DNA from: Bacteroidota bacterium
GTDB lineage: Bacteria > Bacteroidota > Bacteroidia > Bacteroidales > Paludibacteraceae
Assembly: GCA_017860295.1 (NCBI GenBank)
Contig: JAFNAS010000015.1
Location: 17,021-81,020 of the forward strand
Direction of reading: 5' to 3'
Length of the DNA: 64,000 nt
Shown here in pieces: positions 1-8,548 of this stretch; within the stretch, counting starts at the first letter, position 1, and each line of letters begins with the position of its first letter. A model generated the notes under the pieces. The model worked only from the letters and a program-made list of their open reading frames with translations. It did no database searches and had not been told where the DNA came from. Made by a program: the position numbers and the translations under genes.

Positions 1-2331
1 GAACAACATGAAACCGAAAGCTACCAACGGGGTAAACACCTTTTGCCCTATTTTAGGACCGGAAGTATGACGTTGTTCAATCAATTTATCTTTTAGCGTT
101 CCCGATTCATCGTCGGCCTGATAGAGCACTCCCATCGAGCTGACAACAACCTCTTTGGCTGCCAGTCCGGTAAGCAGACTTACGCCCATCTTCCAGTCAT
201 AACCCAACGGAGAGATTACCGGTTCGATAGCATGACCCAACTGTCCGATATACGATTTCTCCTGCTTCTCAGATTGCTGTTCCAGTTTTATGTTATTCAA
301 TCTCTCTTCTTTCTGAGCGGCAGTCAGTCCGGAATTCGCTTCAATCGTCTGTCGTTTGGCATCGTAATTGGTACTGTAATGCACATCGCGCGGAAAATAG
401 CCCAATGCCCAGATGATGACGGAGGCCAGTAAAATCACATTCGACATTTTCTTCAGATATTGACGCGCTTTGAACCACATGTGTATCGAGGTATTCTTCA
501 TTGTCGGAGTACGGTAAGGCGGCAACTCCATCACAAAAGGCACCTCCTGTTTGTTGAACAGAAAACGTTTGAGAACTAGCGCCATCAATATTGCCAACAC
601 AATGCCAATGATATAGATGGCAAACAACATCAAAGCCTTGTTGCCCGGAAAGAAAGCGGAAATAAGCAACAGATACACCGGAAGGCGGGCACTGCACGAC
701 ATAAACGGAATAATCAGCATCGTGAGGACGCGATCTTTTTTGTTGTCGAGCGTACGGGTGGCCATAATAGCCGGCACGTTACACCCGAAGCCCATCAACA
801 AAGGAATGAAGGATTTGCCGTGAAGCCCGATTTTATGCATCAGCTTGTCCATAATAAACGAAGCCCGCGCCATATAGCCCGTATCTTCCATCATCGAGAT
901 AAAGAAGAAAAGAATCAGAATATTCGGCAGAAATACGATAACGCTACCCACTCCACCGATAATACCGTTGACTATCAGGTCGCGCAACGGACCCTCGGTC
1001 ATTGCGCTTTGTGCCGTATCGCTCAACCACGACACCCCCGCTTCTATCCACTCCATGGGATACCCGCCCAGCGTAAACGTGGCCTGAAACATCAGCCACA
1101 TAAAGAAAAAGAAGATGGGAAATCCCCAGAACTTATGGGTCAACAGATCGTCCAGCTCGCGTTTCTTCTTGCGCCGGTCTTTGCGTTTCACCTCCTGAAA
1201 AGTCTCTTTCAAAGCGCCATCGATAAAACCGTATTTTGCATCGGTAATAATTGTTTCCGACGATTCGCCGTACTCCTTTTCAAGCAACTGGATGGCATCT
1301 TCAGCTTTACGCTTAATTTCAGTATAGTTTGCACAACTCTCCAATTGCGACAACATCGTTTTGTCGGTTTCAAGCAGTTTGATAGCCACATAGCGCGACG
1401 AAAGCTTATCCGTCACTTCGGGCGATTTCCACACTTCGTCCTGAATACCGCGAATCGCCTTTTCGATCTCTTCGCCGTAATTGATATGAATATGCCTCAC
1501 GTCCGGTTCCCGGTCTTCGTACACCTCTATCAGCGTATCGAACAGATCGTCTACGCCCGTTCCCTTCGAAGCCACGGTGGGCACAATAGGAATACCGATC
1601 ATCCGACCCAGCGCTTTATAATCGAAAGCAACCCCTTTTTTCTCCAGTTCATCGTACATATTGAGTGCAATCACCACCTTCACGTTCATATCGATCAGCT
1701 GGGTGGTGAGAAACAGGTTCCGTTCCAGATTGGATGCATCCACCACATTGACAACGATATCGGGCATCTGCTCGGTAATGTGACGCCTCACGTAAAGTTC
1801 TTCGGGAGAATATTCGGTAATTGAATAGGTGCCGGGCAGATCCACAATCCGGAAAGTGTACGGATCACGTTTCATCGTTGCCTCTTTGGCATCTACCGTC
1901 ACGCCGCTGTAGTTCCCCACCCGCTCGTGTGATCCCGAAGCATGATTGAACAAAGTCGTCTTACCGCAATTGGGATTGCCGACTAACGCTACATTGATCG
2001 TGGTACTCTTCTCACGTGCCGAACGAATGATCTCTTCGCTGTCGATCGTTCCCGAGAAACCGGCACCAACCGGTTCGTTTTCATCTTCAGCCGCCACAAT
2101 CTCTACCAAACGGGCTTCGCTTCGCCGCAGCGAGACTTTATACCCCATAATTTCGTATTCGACAGGATCTTGCAGCGGTGCGTTTTTAATAACAGTTACC
2201 TCTTTTCCTTTCACAAATCCCATTTCGGTAATGCGTTTGCGAAAGGCCCCGTGCCCAAGCACCTTTGTAATAATACCCTGCTCGCCCGTCTTGAGATCGG
2301 CTAAAGAAGTAGTTTTAATTGTTTTTGTCAT
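1..2331 (-). CDS. feoAB: FeoA-FeoB fused ferrous iron transporter (3' end beyond window)
   Basis: Imports Fe2+ across the inner membrane, driven by a cytosolic G-protein domain. The reading frame is open for 777 codons from the ATG at 2331 to the window edge, so the last few dozen residues are missing. Residues 1-80 form a FeoA (SH3-like) domain; a short acidic linker leads to the FeoB GTPase with the G1 loop GNPNCGKTT at about 118-126, then DLPGTYS and ALNMYD. A charged stretch (KRKDRRKKKRELDD) precedes the membrane permease, which contains the Gate-type motifs MGFGCNVPA and ARLPVYLLL. The FeoA-FeoB fusion is usual in Bacteroidota. It starts 43 bases after the porin gene and is probably co-transcribed with it. 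Family assignment is firm. Confidence 0.96.
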   Translation of the reverse strand, partial: MTKTIKTTSLADLKTGEQGIITKVLGHGAFRKRITEMGFVKGKEVTVIKNAPLQDPVEYEIMGYKVSLRRSEARLVEIVAAEDENEPVGAGFSGTIDSEEIIRSAREKSTTINVALVGNPNCGKTTLFNHASGSHERVGNYSGVTVDAKEATMKRDPYTFRIVDLPGTYSITEYSPEELYVRRHITEQMPDIVVNVVDASNLERNLFLTTQLIDMNVKVVIALNMYDELEKKGVAFDYKALGRMIGIPIVPTVASKGTGVDDLFDTLIEVYEDREPDVRHIHINYGEEIEKAIRGIQDEVWKSPEVTDKLSSRYVAIKLLETDKTMLSQLESCANYTEIKRKAEDAIQLLEKEYGESSETIITDAKYGFIDGALKETFQEVKRKDRRKKKRELDDLLTHKFWGFPIFFFFMWLMFQATFTLGGYPMEWIEAGVSWLSDTAQSAMTEGPLRDLIVNGIIGGVGSVIVFLPNILILFFFISMMEDTGYMARASFIMDKLMHKIGLHGKSFIPLLMGFGCNVPAIMATRTLDNKKDRVLTMLIIPFMSCSARLPVYLLLISAFFPGNKALMLFAIYIIGIVLAILMALVLKRFLFNKQEVPFVMELPPYRTPTMKNTSIHMWFKARQYLKKMSNVILLASVIIWALGYFPRDVHYSTNYDAKRQTIEANSGLTAAQKEERLNNIKLEQQSEKQEKSYIGQLGHAIEPVISPLGYDWKMGVSLLTGLAAKEVVVSSMGVLYQADDESGTLKDKLIEQRHTSGPKIGQKVFTPLVAFGFMLF

Positions 2332-2374
2332 TATATTGTGTTCTTTTTTATCAATAAAAAGGTCCGCCGGTTTG

Positions 2375-3508
2375 TCAGAATTCGATCCCGACTCTCACTA
2401 TACCCACCAGGGCATTGGGCAATTTCATATCTGTACCGGCAGGATTGACTACATACTGAAGATCCGGCTTCAGATACAGATTTTTTGTCAGTTGCGCTTT
2501 ATATAGTGCTTCTATCGACAGCTCACCACCGATACCGTTGTTATCGTGCATACCGGCATAAGCAAAAGCGATGCCACACTCATCGTCGGGGCGATTTGCA
2601 AACGGAGCTTGCCAGTTTACGCCCAAACTGCCATAATAATTATTGCAATTTTTTCGTGGCGTAAGTCCTAACTGTGAAAACAACCCGACGCCTCCCTTTT
2701 CTGTTTTGATGATCTGCTGATCGGCAATCACATAAAGGCCCTGATTATGCATCTTGGTGGGTATACTGTCATTGTGTCTGTGGGTATAGATTCCCAGTTT
2801 ATACTTTCCTTCGAGGCCACGAATCAGGCTGGCAGCCAGTTGCCATTCGGATATGGCCAGATAACCGTCGTTTTTGCTTAGTTTCCAGTGGACGTTGTAC
2901 GGATTGGACTGGTAGTCGTCGGGAGTACCGTCAAAAAGAGCCATTTCCCAGGAGAAAGTTGAAGAGACATTCCATTGCAAAGATACGCCTAATGCTGTAA
3001 GAGGAAAAATCGGGGAAGAAATATTGTCGGCAATACTCGATTGAATACCGAACGAACTGTTAGTGAACAAGCCTCCGTATGAAGTAGTGGCAAAATCGAC
3101 ATTCAAATCCTGCAGACCGGCAGTCAAAACGACCCGACCGATTTGTTGCTTGTACCAAAGTTCATACATAAAAGTGAGATCTCCGGCTTCGATGTTTGAC
3201 ACGCCCTGAAAATCGCCCACCAGACTGGCCGAAGGTTGTCCCCCATGGGTATTTGCCGCATTGATAAAAAACAAACCGCCTTTCCACCAATTGGCTATTT
3301 CGGTATCGAATCCGATTTTCAAATTAGCAAGACCAGAATAGGTAGAACCCGTTTTAATTCCTCCATGCAAATTTGTCACCCAATCGCCAAGGTAGGAAGC
3401 ATTGAAAGAGAAAGAAGAATCAGTTTGAGCAACTGCACGATTAGAATATTCGGATGTTACAAAGAATAACAAAACAGTAGAATAACGAATAAGTTTAGTC
3501 GTTGTCAT
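2375..3508 (-). CDS. OprB-family outer-membrane porin
   Basis: A secreted beta-barrel of 377 residues resembling carbohydrate-selective porins (OprB family). I place the start at the ATG at 3508 (MTTTKLIRYS), which opens a signal peptide, instead of an upstream in-frame start that would run into the promoter box. The mature part has the alternating aromatic/glycine strands of a barrel, the motif NWWKGGLFFINAANTHGGQ, a YGGLFTNSSFGIQ loop, and the ending LVGIVRVGIEF with a terminal Phe typical of outer-membrane proteins. It precedes feoAB by 43 bases on the same strand. The substrate is not known; an iron-related role is only suggested by the neighbour. Confidence 0.8.
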   Translation of the reverse strand: MTTTKLIRYSTVLLFFVTSEYSNRAVAQTDSSFSFNASYLGDWVTNLHGGIKTGSTYSGLANLKIGFDTEIANWWKGGLFFINAANTHGGQPSASLVGDFQGVSNIEAGDLTFMYELWYKQQIGRVVLTAGLQDLNVDFATTSYGGLFTNSSFGIQSSIADNISSPIFPLTALGVSLQWNVSSTFSWEMALFDGTPDDYQSNPYNVHWKLSKNDGYLAISEWQLAASLIRGLEGKYKLGIYTHRHNDSIPTKMHNQGLYVIADQQIIKTEKGGVGLFSQLGLTPRKNCNNYYGSLGVNWQAPFANRPDDECGIAFAYAGMHDNNGIGGELSIEALYKAQLTKNLYLKPDLQYVVNPAGTDMKLPNALVGIVRVGIEF

Positions 3509-3529
3509 TTTGAGCGTTTTTTTACACTG

Positions 3530-3537
3530 CAAAAATA
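3530..3537 (-). promoter_or_regulatory. Bacteroidota -7 box upstream of the porin/feoAB operon
   Basis: The minus strand reads TATTTTTG, matching TAnnTTTG, the -7 element of the primary sigma factor in Bacteroidota. It lies 21 bases before the chosen ATG at 3508, so the leader would be very short. No clear -33 TTG is seen at the expected spacing. Confidence 0.45.
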
Positions 3538-3619
3538 CAACATCCACAAGCGCGACACCATCCCCATAAATAAGGATAATAGCAGCTCCTGCCTACCCTA
3601 TTCTAATGATAGGCATCTT

Positions 3620-4240
3620 CTATTCTATATCCTCGTAAGTAATGAGGCTATTCAGCAAAGCGTACACCGTCAATCCAGATACCGATTTAATACCGGTTTT
3701 CCGAACGATGTTTTTTCGGTGAGTAATTACCGTATGTATCGATATAAAGTGCTTTTCGGCAATCTCTTTATTGGTCATTCCTTTTACAACGCACTCCAGT
3801 ATTTCATTTTCGCGTTCGCTCAGTTCTTCATTCTCGCTTTTACTTTTATCCGATACCGGCAATGATTTTTTGATACCATTCAGTTTATTGACCATCTGCG
3901 TTTGATCGTCGTTCACGGTAAGTATTGCATCAAACTGCGAAAGGATCCACTCATCGACAAAAGTATATACCAAAGCCACCAACGCAATCTCTGCCGGGAT
4001 ATTAAAAAAAGAGCGTATCGATGTCCGATGCTGAAAACTCATTATCAGCGGATTGAAAACGATAATATCGGGTCGGCTACTTAAAAGCTGCTCCGAAAGA
4101 CGACTCGCGTTTTGCGCAGAAGCTATCAATTGATAACCGATTACATCCTCAATAACAGAGGCAAATCCCTTTCCGACCATCAACGAAGGTTCTATAAGCA
4201 ATATCCGCTTCTTACTTTTACCATCAACTTGCATATACAA
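3620..4240 (-). CDS. LuxR-type regulator with degenerate receiver domain
   Basis: A 206-residue transcription regulator: receiver-like domain at 10-125 and a LuxR/NarL helix-turn-helix at about 138-200 (LSERENEILECVVKGMTNKEIAEKHF). The receiver is degenerate. The acidic pair near the N terminus is reduced to one Glu (LLIEPS) and the phospho-acceptor position, normally Asp, is Asn63 (IIVFNPLIM). Classical phosphorylation is therefore unlikely and no kinase gene is adjacent. It is the last gene of a tight operon, 5 bases after the hemerythrin gene. By inference it responds to the redox, oxygen or nitric-oxide state sensed or repaired by that protein. Confidence 0.85.
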   Translation of the reverse strand: MYMQVDGKSKKRILLIEPSLMVGKGFASVIEDVIGYQLIASAQNASRLSEQLLSSRPDIIVFNPLIMSFQHRTSIRSFFNIPAEIALVALVYTFVDEWILSQFDAILTVNDDQTQMVNKLNGIKKSLPVSDKSKSENEELSERENEILECVVKGMTNKEIAEKHFISIHTVITHRKNIVRKTGIKSVSGLTVYALLNSLITYEDIE

Positions 4241-4245
4241 ATCGT

Positions 4246-4971
4246 TTAGCTTTGTAAAATAGATTTTTCCAAACGCAAAACGGATGGTACCAGTAGCTTT
4301 TCTTCAATCAACGTATGCCGGTTCAAATCGTCTTCAAAGTTAAAAAGCTGTACAAGCAGATCATCCCGGAGATAATCCGTGTTGTCATACGGGATATATT
4401 TGATAATGATATTTTTCAGATCGGTCAGTTTGATTTCGATATTCGCATGGCGGTCTTTGTATTGACGAATAGTAAAGCGGCTTTTCTTCGGTTCCCCGAG
4501 TAATTGCATCACATACGGAAACACGATTTGATCTTCATGTGCCAGATGACTTTCCACTTCCTGCCGATACTCGTTAAAAAAACGATTAAGCGCTTTGCCA
4601 TGTGTTTCGCTGCAAGCAGCCACCAGACGATCGAGCAAAATCTGAATATTAGGTAATGCTACTTGTATATAGTTCCGATGCGATTGCTGTAGATAAAGCA
4701 CAACCTGTTCGACCGGACACTGATCGATTTGCTCCTCTGTCGGATCCACATTACTATCTAACAAGACATTACATATAAGGAGTAACAACGTTACATTTAC
4801 GGAATAACGTTTACAAACCTCTTCTACGGTTTTCTCTCCAAACCCGAGAGGAATTCCCAGTCGACTCAGTACAACCAGATTCTTATAGTTTGCATGAATC
4901 AGATCGGCCATCTTCATTTGAGGAGAAAATGCCGGATAATGCTTTAATGAATATGTTGCTGATTTAGCCAT
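4246..4971 (-). CDS. RIC-like hemerythrin (HHE) di-iron protein
   Basis: A 241-residue cytoplasmic protein with an N-terminal ScdA/DUF542-like region (about 20-65, IPLGFGEKTVEEVCKRY) and a C-terminal hemerythrin domain. Candidate iron ligands are His98, His142 with Glu146, His175, and His219 with Glu223. Their spacing closely follows that of YtfE/RIC, the nitrosative-stress iron-cluster repair proteins. It lacks the Cys pair usually found in the ScdA N-terminal domain. It sits 3 bases after ispF and 5 bases before the LuxR gene, so all three are very likely one transcript. IspF feeds the pathway containing the iron-sulphur enzymes IspG and IspH, a plausible reason for the link, but this is inference. 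Confidence 0.85.
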   Translation of the reverse strand: MAKSATYSLKHYPAFSPQMKMADLIHANYKNLVVLSRLGIPLGFGEKTVEEVCKRYSVNVTLLLLICNVLLDSNVDPTEEQIDQCPVEQVVLYLQQSHRNYIQVALPNIQILLDRLVAACSETHGKALNRFFNEYRQEVESHLAHEDQIVFPYVMQLLGEPKKSRFTIRQYKDRHANIEIKLTDLKNIIIKYIPYDNTDYLRDDLLVQLFNFEDDLNRHTLIEEKLLVPSVLRLEKSILQS

Positions 4972-4974
4972 AGT

Positions 4975-5454
4975 CTAATGTTTAATAATCAACGCTACCG
5001 CATAAGCCGACATTCCTTCTTCCCGACCGACAAAACCCAACTTTTCGGTTGTCGTTGCTTTAATCGAAATATCGTCACTGTCGATATTCAGACATTGAGC
5101 CAAAACTTGTTTCATCTCGGGTATCCGGTCTTTCAGTTTCGGACGTTGCGCACACACGGTAGCATCTATATTACTGATTTCGAATCCTTTTTCTTTTATA
5201 ATTTCTTCAGTTTTCGACAATAGAATTTTACTGTCTATATTTTTGTATTCGCCCGCGTTATCCGGGAAGTGATACCCGATATCGCGCGAATCGGCAGCGC
5301 CTAGCAAAGCATCGCAAATAGCATGAATCAACACATCGGCATCCGAATGCCCTAGCAACCCTTTTTCGTGATCAATCCGAATACCACCCAACCACAGTTC
5401 GCGATCTTGCACCAAGCGGTGAACGTCATAACCCATTCCGACTCTTAGTTTCAT
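4975..5454 (-). CDS. ispF: 2-C-methyl-D-erythritol 2,4-cyclodiphosphate synthase
   Basis: Converts CDP-methylerythritol 2-phosphate to the cyclic diphosphate in the non-mevalonate isoprenoid pathway. The 159 residues match the usual length. The metal ligands Asp10, His12 (YDVHR) and His44 (DVLIHAICDALLGA) are present, as are the family blocks LGHSDADV, GDIG-like SRDIGYHFPD and the C-terminal TTTEKLGFVGREEG. It is the first gene of a three-gene operon with the hemerythrin protein and the LuxR regulator. Confidence 0.97.
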   Translation of the reverse strand: MKLRVGMGYDVHRLVQDRELWLGGIRIDHEKGLLGHSDADVLIHAICDALLGAADSRDIGYHFPDNAGEYKNIDSKILLSKTEEIIKEKGFEISNIDATVCAQRPKLKDRIPEMKQVLAQCLNIDSDDISIKATTTEKLGFVGREEGMSAYAVALIIKH

Positions 5455-5491
5455 ATTGCTCTACAAATTTATATAATACAAAAACGAGTGA

Positions 5492-5499
5492 CAAAAATA
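5492..5499 (-). promoter_or_regulatory. -7 box upstream of ispF
   Basis: The minus strand reads TATTTTTG (TAnnTTTG) 38 bases before the ispF ATG. It would drive the ispF-hemerythrin-LuxR transcript. A -33 element is not obvious. Confidence 0.45.
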
Positions 5500-5531
5500 C
5501 GACATAATTCTGCACTCTCCGAAGTTTTAAC

Positions 5532-5564
5532 AAAAAACCCCACATTTCAAGCAGAAATGCGGGG
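5532..5564 (-). terminator. Rho-independent terminator of porV
   Basis: On the minus strand an 11-base stem (CCCCGCATTTC with GAAATGTGGGG, one G-T pair) with a short loop is followed by a run of six T. It lies 30 bases after the porV stop. Confidence 0.85.
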
Positions 5565-5593
5565 ATATTATGATTATTCGTAGTAATAAGATT

Positions 5594-6718
5594 TTACTCG
5601 ACTATTTTTTTTAACCCATCCAAATCAAATCCCAACGTAAATCGCAACGTTTGATCCAACGGGTTAGTTTGCGAAGTGGCAACTACATAAGCAGCATCCA
5701 GCTTAAATACATTCATTTTGAAGCCGGCTCCAAATGTGAAATATTTACGATTTCCACTCAATTCCGATTCGTAAAAATATCCGGCACGAACGGCAAACTG
5801 TTTGTTATAAACATATTCGGCACCAACCGACAGTTGAATTCGTTTCAGAAAATCTTTGTCACCAAACGATTTGAATAACCCCGAAAGCATTGATATGTCC
5901 GAATATTGCTGATGTCCGTCTACTGTTGTTGCGGTATCGGCAGGAATCAACAACTTACTGATATCCATATTGATCGAAATCGTATTATACTGGTCGATAG
6001 GATGCTCATAAGAAGTTCCGACGCGAAAATTTGTGGGTAAAAATTGTTTGGTAGTACCTTTGTCATACGACACTTTCGATCCGATATTTGAAATGTTCAT
6101 TCCTAACGAAAATTTACCATCCAACGTTCCTGCTAAAGCAATAGGTCGGGTATAAAATGCAGAAACATCGGCGGCAAAAGCATTTGCCGGCCACATATCG
6201 CTTATCATCCCACCACCCAGATCGGAATGGATATAGCGAAGAGTAACTCCGGCCGAAAAAGTTTCGGACAATTTACGGGTATAAGCCACATCCAACGAAA
6301 ATTCCGCAGGTTTGGTATCTCCCTGTAAGGTTCCGTTCACATCCCGCAACTCAACCTGCCCCAACGAAAAATAACGTAGAGACCCACTCACCGACTGCTT
6401 ATCACCTATTTTATAATAACCTGCCACATAAGCCAGATTAATATCGCTTACCAGTTTCCGCAACCAAGGAGTATAGGAAAGAGAAACACCCGCCTGATCA
6501 TCTATAAAAGCATATTTAGCCGGATTCCAATACTGAGAATTCACATCCGGCGTCGTAGCTGCACCAAGATCACCCATCGCACCACCACGGGCATCGGGGG
6601 CTATCGATAAAGATGGTACACCTGTAATAAGAGGATTCAGTGTTTTATCGATCTGAGCAAACGCACTCATGCCTCCGAAAAGAAATAACAAAATGACAGC
6701 TGTCGTTTTTTTTACCAT
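5594..6718 (-). CDS. porV: Type IX secretion system outer-membrane protein PorV (LptO)
   Basis: A 374-residue outer-membrane barrel that in the type IX system shuttles cargo from the translocon and recruits the sortase complex. Signal peptide at 1-21 (ends GGMSAFAQ). The family N-terminal block follows: ITGVPSLSIAPDARGGAMGD, then SQYWNPAKYAF, and the C-terminal GYFYESELSGNRKYFTFGAG and FTLGFDL strands. The length fits PorV. It stands alone, as porV often does. A probable cargo carrying a C-terminal sorting tail is encoded at 13133-16579. Confidence 0.92.
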   Translation of the reverse strand: MVKKTTAVILLFLFGGMSAFAQIDKTLNPLITGVPSLSIAPDARGGAMGDLGAATTPDVNSQYWNPAKYAFIDDQAGVSLSYTPWLRKLVSDINLAYVAGYYKIGDKQSVSGSLRYFSLGQVELRDVNGTLQGDTKPAEFSLDVAYTRKLSETFSAGVTLRYIHSDLGGGMISDMWPANAFAADVSAFYTRPIALAGTLDGKFSLGMNISNIGSKVSYDKGTTKQFLPTNFRVGTSYEHPIDQYNTISINMDISKLLIPADTATTVDGHQQYSDISMLSGLFKSFGDKDFLKRIQLSVGAEYVYNKQFAVRAGYFYESELSGNRKYFTFGAGFKMNVFKLDAAYVVATSQTNPLDQTLRFTLGFDLDGLKKIVE

Positions 6719-7154
6719 AACGAAGAATAAATATTAGGTCATTATCCTATTATACTGTTTTTAAACCATTTAAGAATAGATGCCCGCTATTATTTTGCAA
6801 ATATAATATGAAATCACATACCAAACTAATAACGGCCTGATATTCGGTTTATTGTTTTACCTCAATATTTTTTTGTTAAATGCCATTTTTTATTTAGGAT
6901 CAACCATCATTACTTAAGTCACAGCCTGAGATAAATTGTTCCTAAAAAAACGAATGCTTAGCATTTTAAATCGCAAAGTTAACAAAATCTTCCCGACATT
7001 CACTTCTTGTAAAAAAGAAACTGAACAAATATGACAGACCAAGGTAAATATAATTCTCCGACAAGGTATAAATCACGGCATCTGAAGCCTACAAAAACCT
7101 CAGCATCCGTTTGCACGATACCATTATAGCCACTTCAAAAAATACTGTAATTGC
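6719..7154. other. AT-rich intergenic region with porV promoter
   Basis: No gene is seen in these 436 bases. The part next to porV holds a TAnnTTTG box on the minus strand at 6798-6805 (TATATTTG), 80 bases before the porV ATG, with a TTTG 16 bases further upstream. The rest is AT-rich and shows no convincing hairpin or tRNA. Confidence 0.6.
6798..6805 (-). promoter_or_regulatory. -7 box of porV
   Basis: Minus-strand TATATTTG, matching TAnnTTTG, 80 bases upstream of the porV start. An upstream TTTG could be the -33 element, though the 16-base spacing is shorter than the usual 19-21. Confidence 0.5.
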
Positions 7155-7769
7155 TTATTTGATCAAGAAATCGAACATTAATTCGTCTTCCATATAACCC
7201 TGTAACCGGTCTCCAATCTTTACAGGCCCTACACCTACAGGAGTTCCGGTAAAAATCAGGTCTCCCATTTTCAACAAAAAATATTGACTAAGGTATGAAA
7301 TAATTTTATTCACCGAAAAAATCATATCCGATGTATTTCCCCGTTGCACGGTTTTACCGTTCAAATCGAGCCGGAAAGGGATATTCTGAATATCCTCAAA
7401 ACGATCGACCGAAATAAAATGGCTGACCGGAGCCGAATTATCGAACGATTTGCAGATCTCCCACGGACCACCCGACGCACGTTGCTTACGCTGAAGATCG
7501 CGCGCCGTAAAATCGATTCCAAGCCCTATCTCGCTATAATAGCGGTGTGCAAATTGCTCTTCAATTCCTTTTCCAAGTTTATCGATACGGATTACTATTT
7601 CAACTTCGTATTCAATCTGCTTCGAAAAATCGGGATAAAAGAAAGGCTTATTATCCTTTAGCAAAGCGGTCTCGGCTTTCATAAAAAAAGTCGGTTCGTC
7701 CGGCAAATTATTGAAATCAAGTTCTTTGTTATGATCCGAATAATTCCAGCCTATCGCAAATATTTTCAC
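7155..7769 (-). CDS. Fumarylacetoacetate hydrolase (FAH) family protein
   Basis: A 204-residue single-domain FAH enzyme, a family of metal-dependent C-C hydrolases and decarboxylases acting on beta-keto acids (for example acylpyruvate hydrolase or oxaloacetate tautomerase/decarboxylase). The N-terminal signature GWNYSDHNKE is present. Likely metal ligands are Glu55, Glu57 (EYEVEIVI) and Asp86 (GIDFTARDLQ). The C terminus has MGDLIFTGTPVGVGPVKIGD. Translation appears to start at a GTG at 7769, since no ATG is near. It lies 63 bases after rex. The exact substrate cannot be told from sequence. Confidence 0.88.
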   Translation of the reverse strand: MKIFAIGWNYSDHNKELDFNNLPDEPTFFMKAETALLKDNKPFFYPDFSKQIEYEVEIVIRIDKLGKGIEEQFAHRYYSEIGLGIDFTARDLQRKQRASGGPWEICKSFDNSAPVSHFISVDRFEDIQNIPFRLDLNGKTVQRGNTSDMIFSVNKIISYLSQYFLLKMGDLIFTGTPVGVGPVKIGDRLQGYMEDELMFDFLIK

Positions 7770-7832
7770 AATCGTACGGATTTACAAATAAAGCCGTCAC
7801 TCCAAAAATGACAGGTCTCTAAATTTAATCTA

Positions 7833-8468
7833 TTATTGGTTCATTTTCAGACGGTTGAACATTACCGCCAAGTGTGCATAAATCGATGTGTTTTGTACTA
7901 CGATATCGTTCGGCACCCGAATCCGAATCGGAGTAAAGTTCCAGATGGCTTTGAAATCGGCCTGAATCATCATGTCAGCAACCTCCTGAGCCTGATTGAT
8001 CGGTACCGTCAGTATGCCGATATTTACTCCTGTTTGTTGTTTCAATTCATTCATCCGGTCGATGTGATGAATCGGAATATGATTGATATTCGTTCCCGAT
8101 AGTTCAAACTTTATATCGAATGCAGCAATGATTTCCAGTCCGAACTGACGCAATCCGTTATCCTGCAACAGAGAACCGCCAAGACGCCCGACGCCGAACA
8201 AAAATGCTTTGTGGGTTTCGGTAAAACCAAGAAACGTTTCAATCACCTCAATCAACGTAAAAGTGCTATATCCGACACGGGTTTTACCGGTAATATTGAT
8301 ATAAGACAAATCTTTTGCAACCATTGACGCCTCCACACCAATGTCTTTCGCTATCTGAGTAGATGAAATCGTGGTTTCGCCCCGTTCCAATGCCAATTTT
8401 GCATACGACAAATACCATGGTAAACGTCGCAACGCCGGTTCGGGCAAATGTAATTGCTTTATGTCCAT
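7833..8468 (-). CDS. rex: Redox-sensing transcriptional repressor Rex
   Basis: Represses fermentation and respiration genes according to the NADH/NAD+ ratio. The 211 residues show the N-terminal winged helix (RRLPWYLSYAKLALERGE, SSTQIAKDIGVEASMVAKDLSYI) and a C-terminal Rossmann fold with the nucleotide motif GVGRLG at 92-97. The C-terminal domain-swapped helix region (NTSIYAHLAVMFNRL) is intact. It lies between gcvP and the FAH gene on the same strand, with 80- and 63-base gaps, so they may share a transcript. Confidence 0.96.
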   Translation of the reverse strand: MDIKQLHLPEPALRRLPWYLSYAKLALERGETTISSTQIAKDIGVEASMVAKDLSYINITGKTRVGYSTFTLIEVIETFLGFTETHKAFLFGVGRLGGSLLQDNGLRQFGLEIIAAFDIKFELSGTNINHIPIHHIDRMNELKQQTGVNIGILTVPINQAQEVADMMIQADFKAIWNFTPIRIRVPNDIVVQNTSIYAHLAVMFNRLKMNQ

Positions 8469-8548
8469 TTCAATAAGATGAATATTTGTATACGAAAATT
8501 CAATTACGTATCGCTAAAGTAACGTTTTTCAATGACACAACCAAATCA

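Noticed and set aside
820..1824. Plus-strand open frame of 334 codons
   Set aside because: Antisense to feoAB, whose frame is unbroken and clearly homologous to known proteins.
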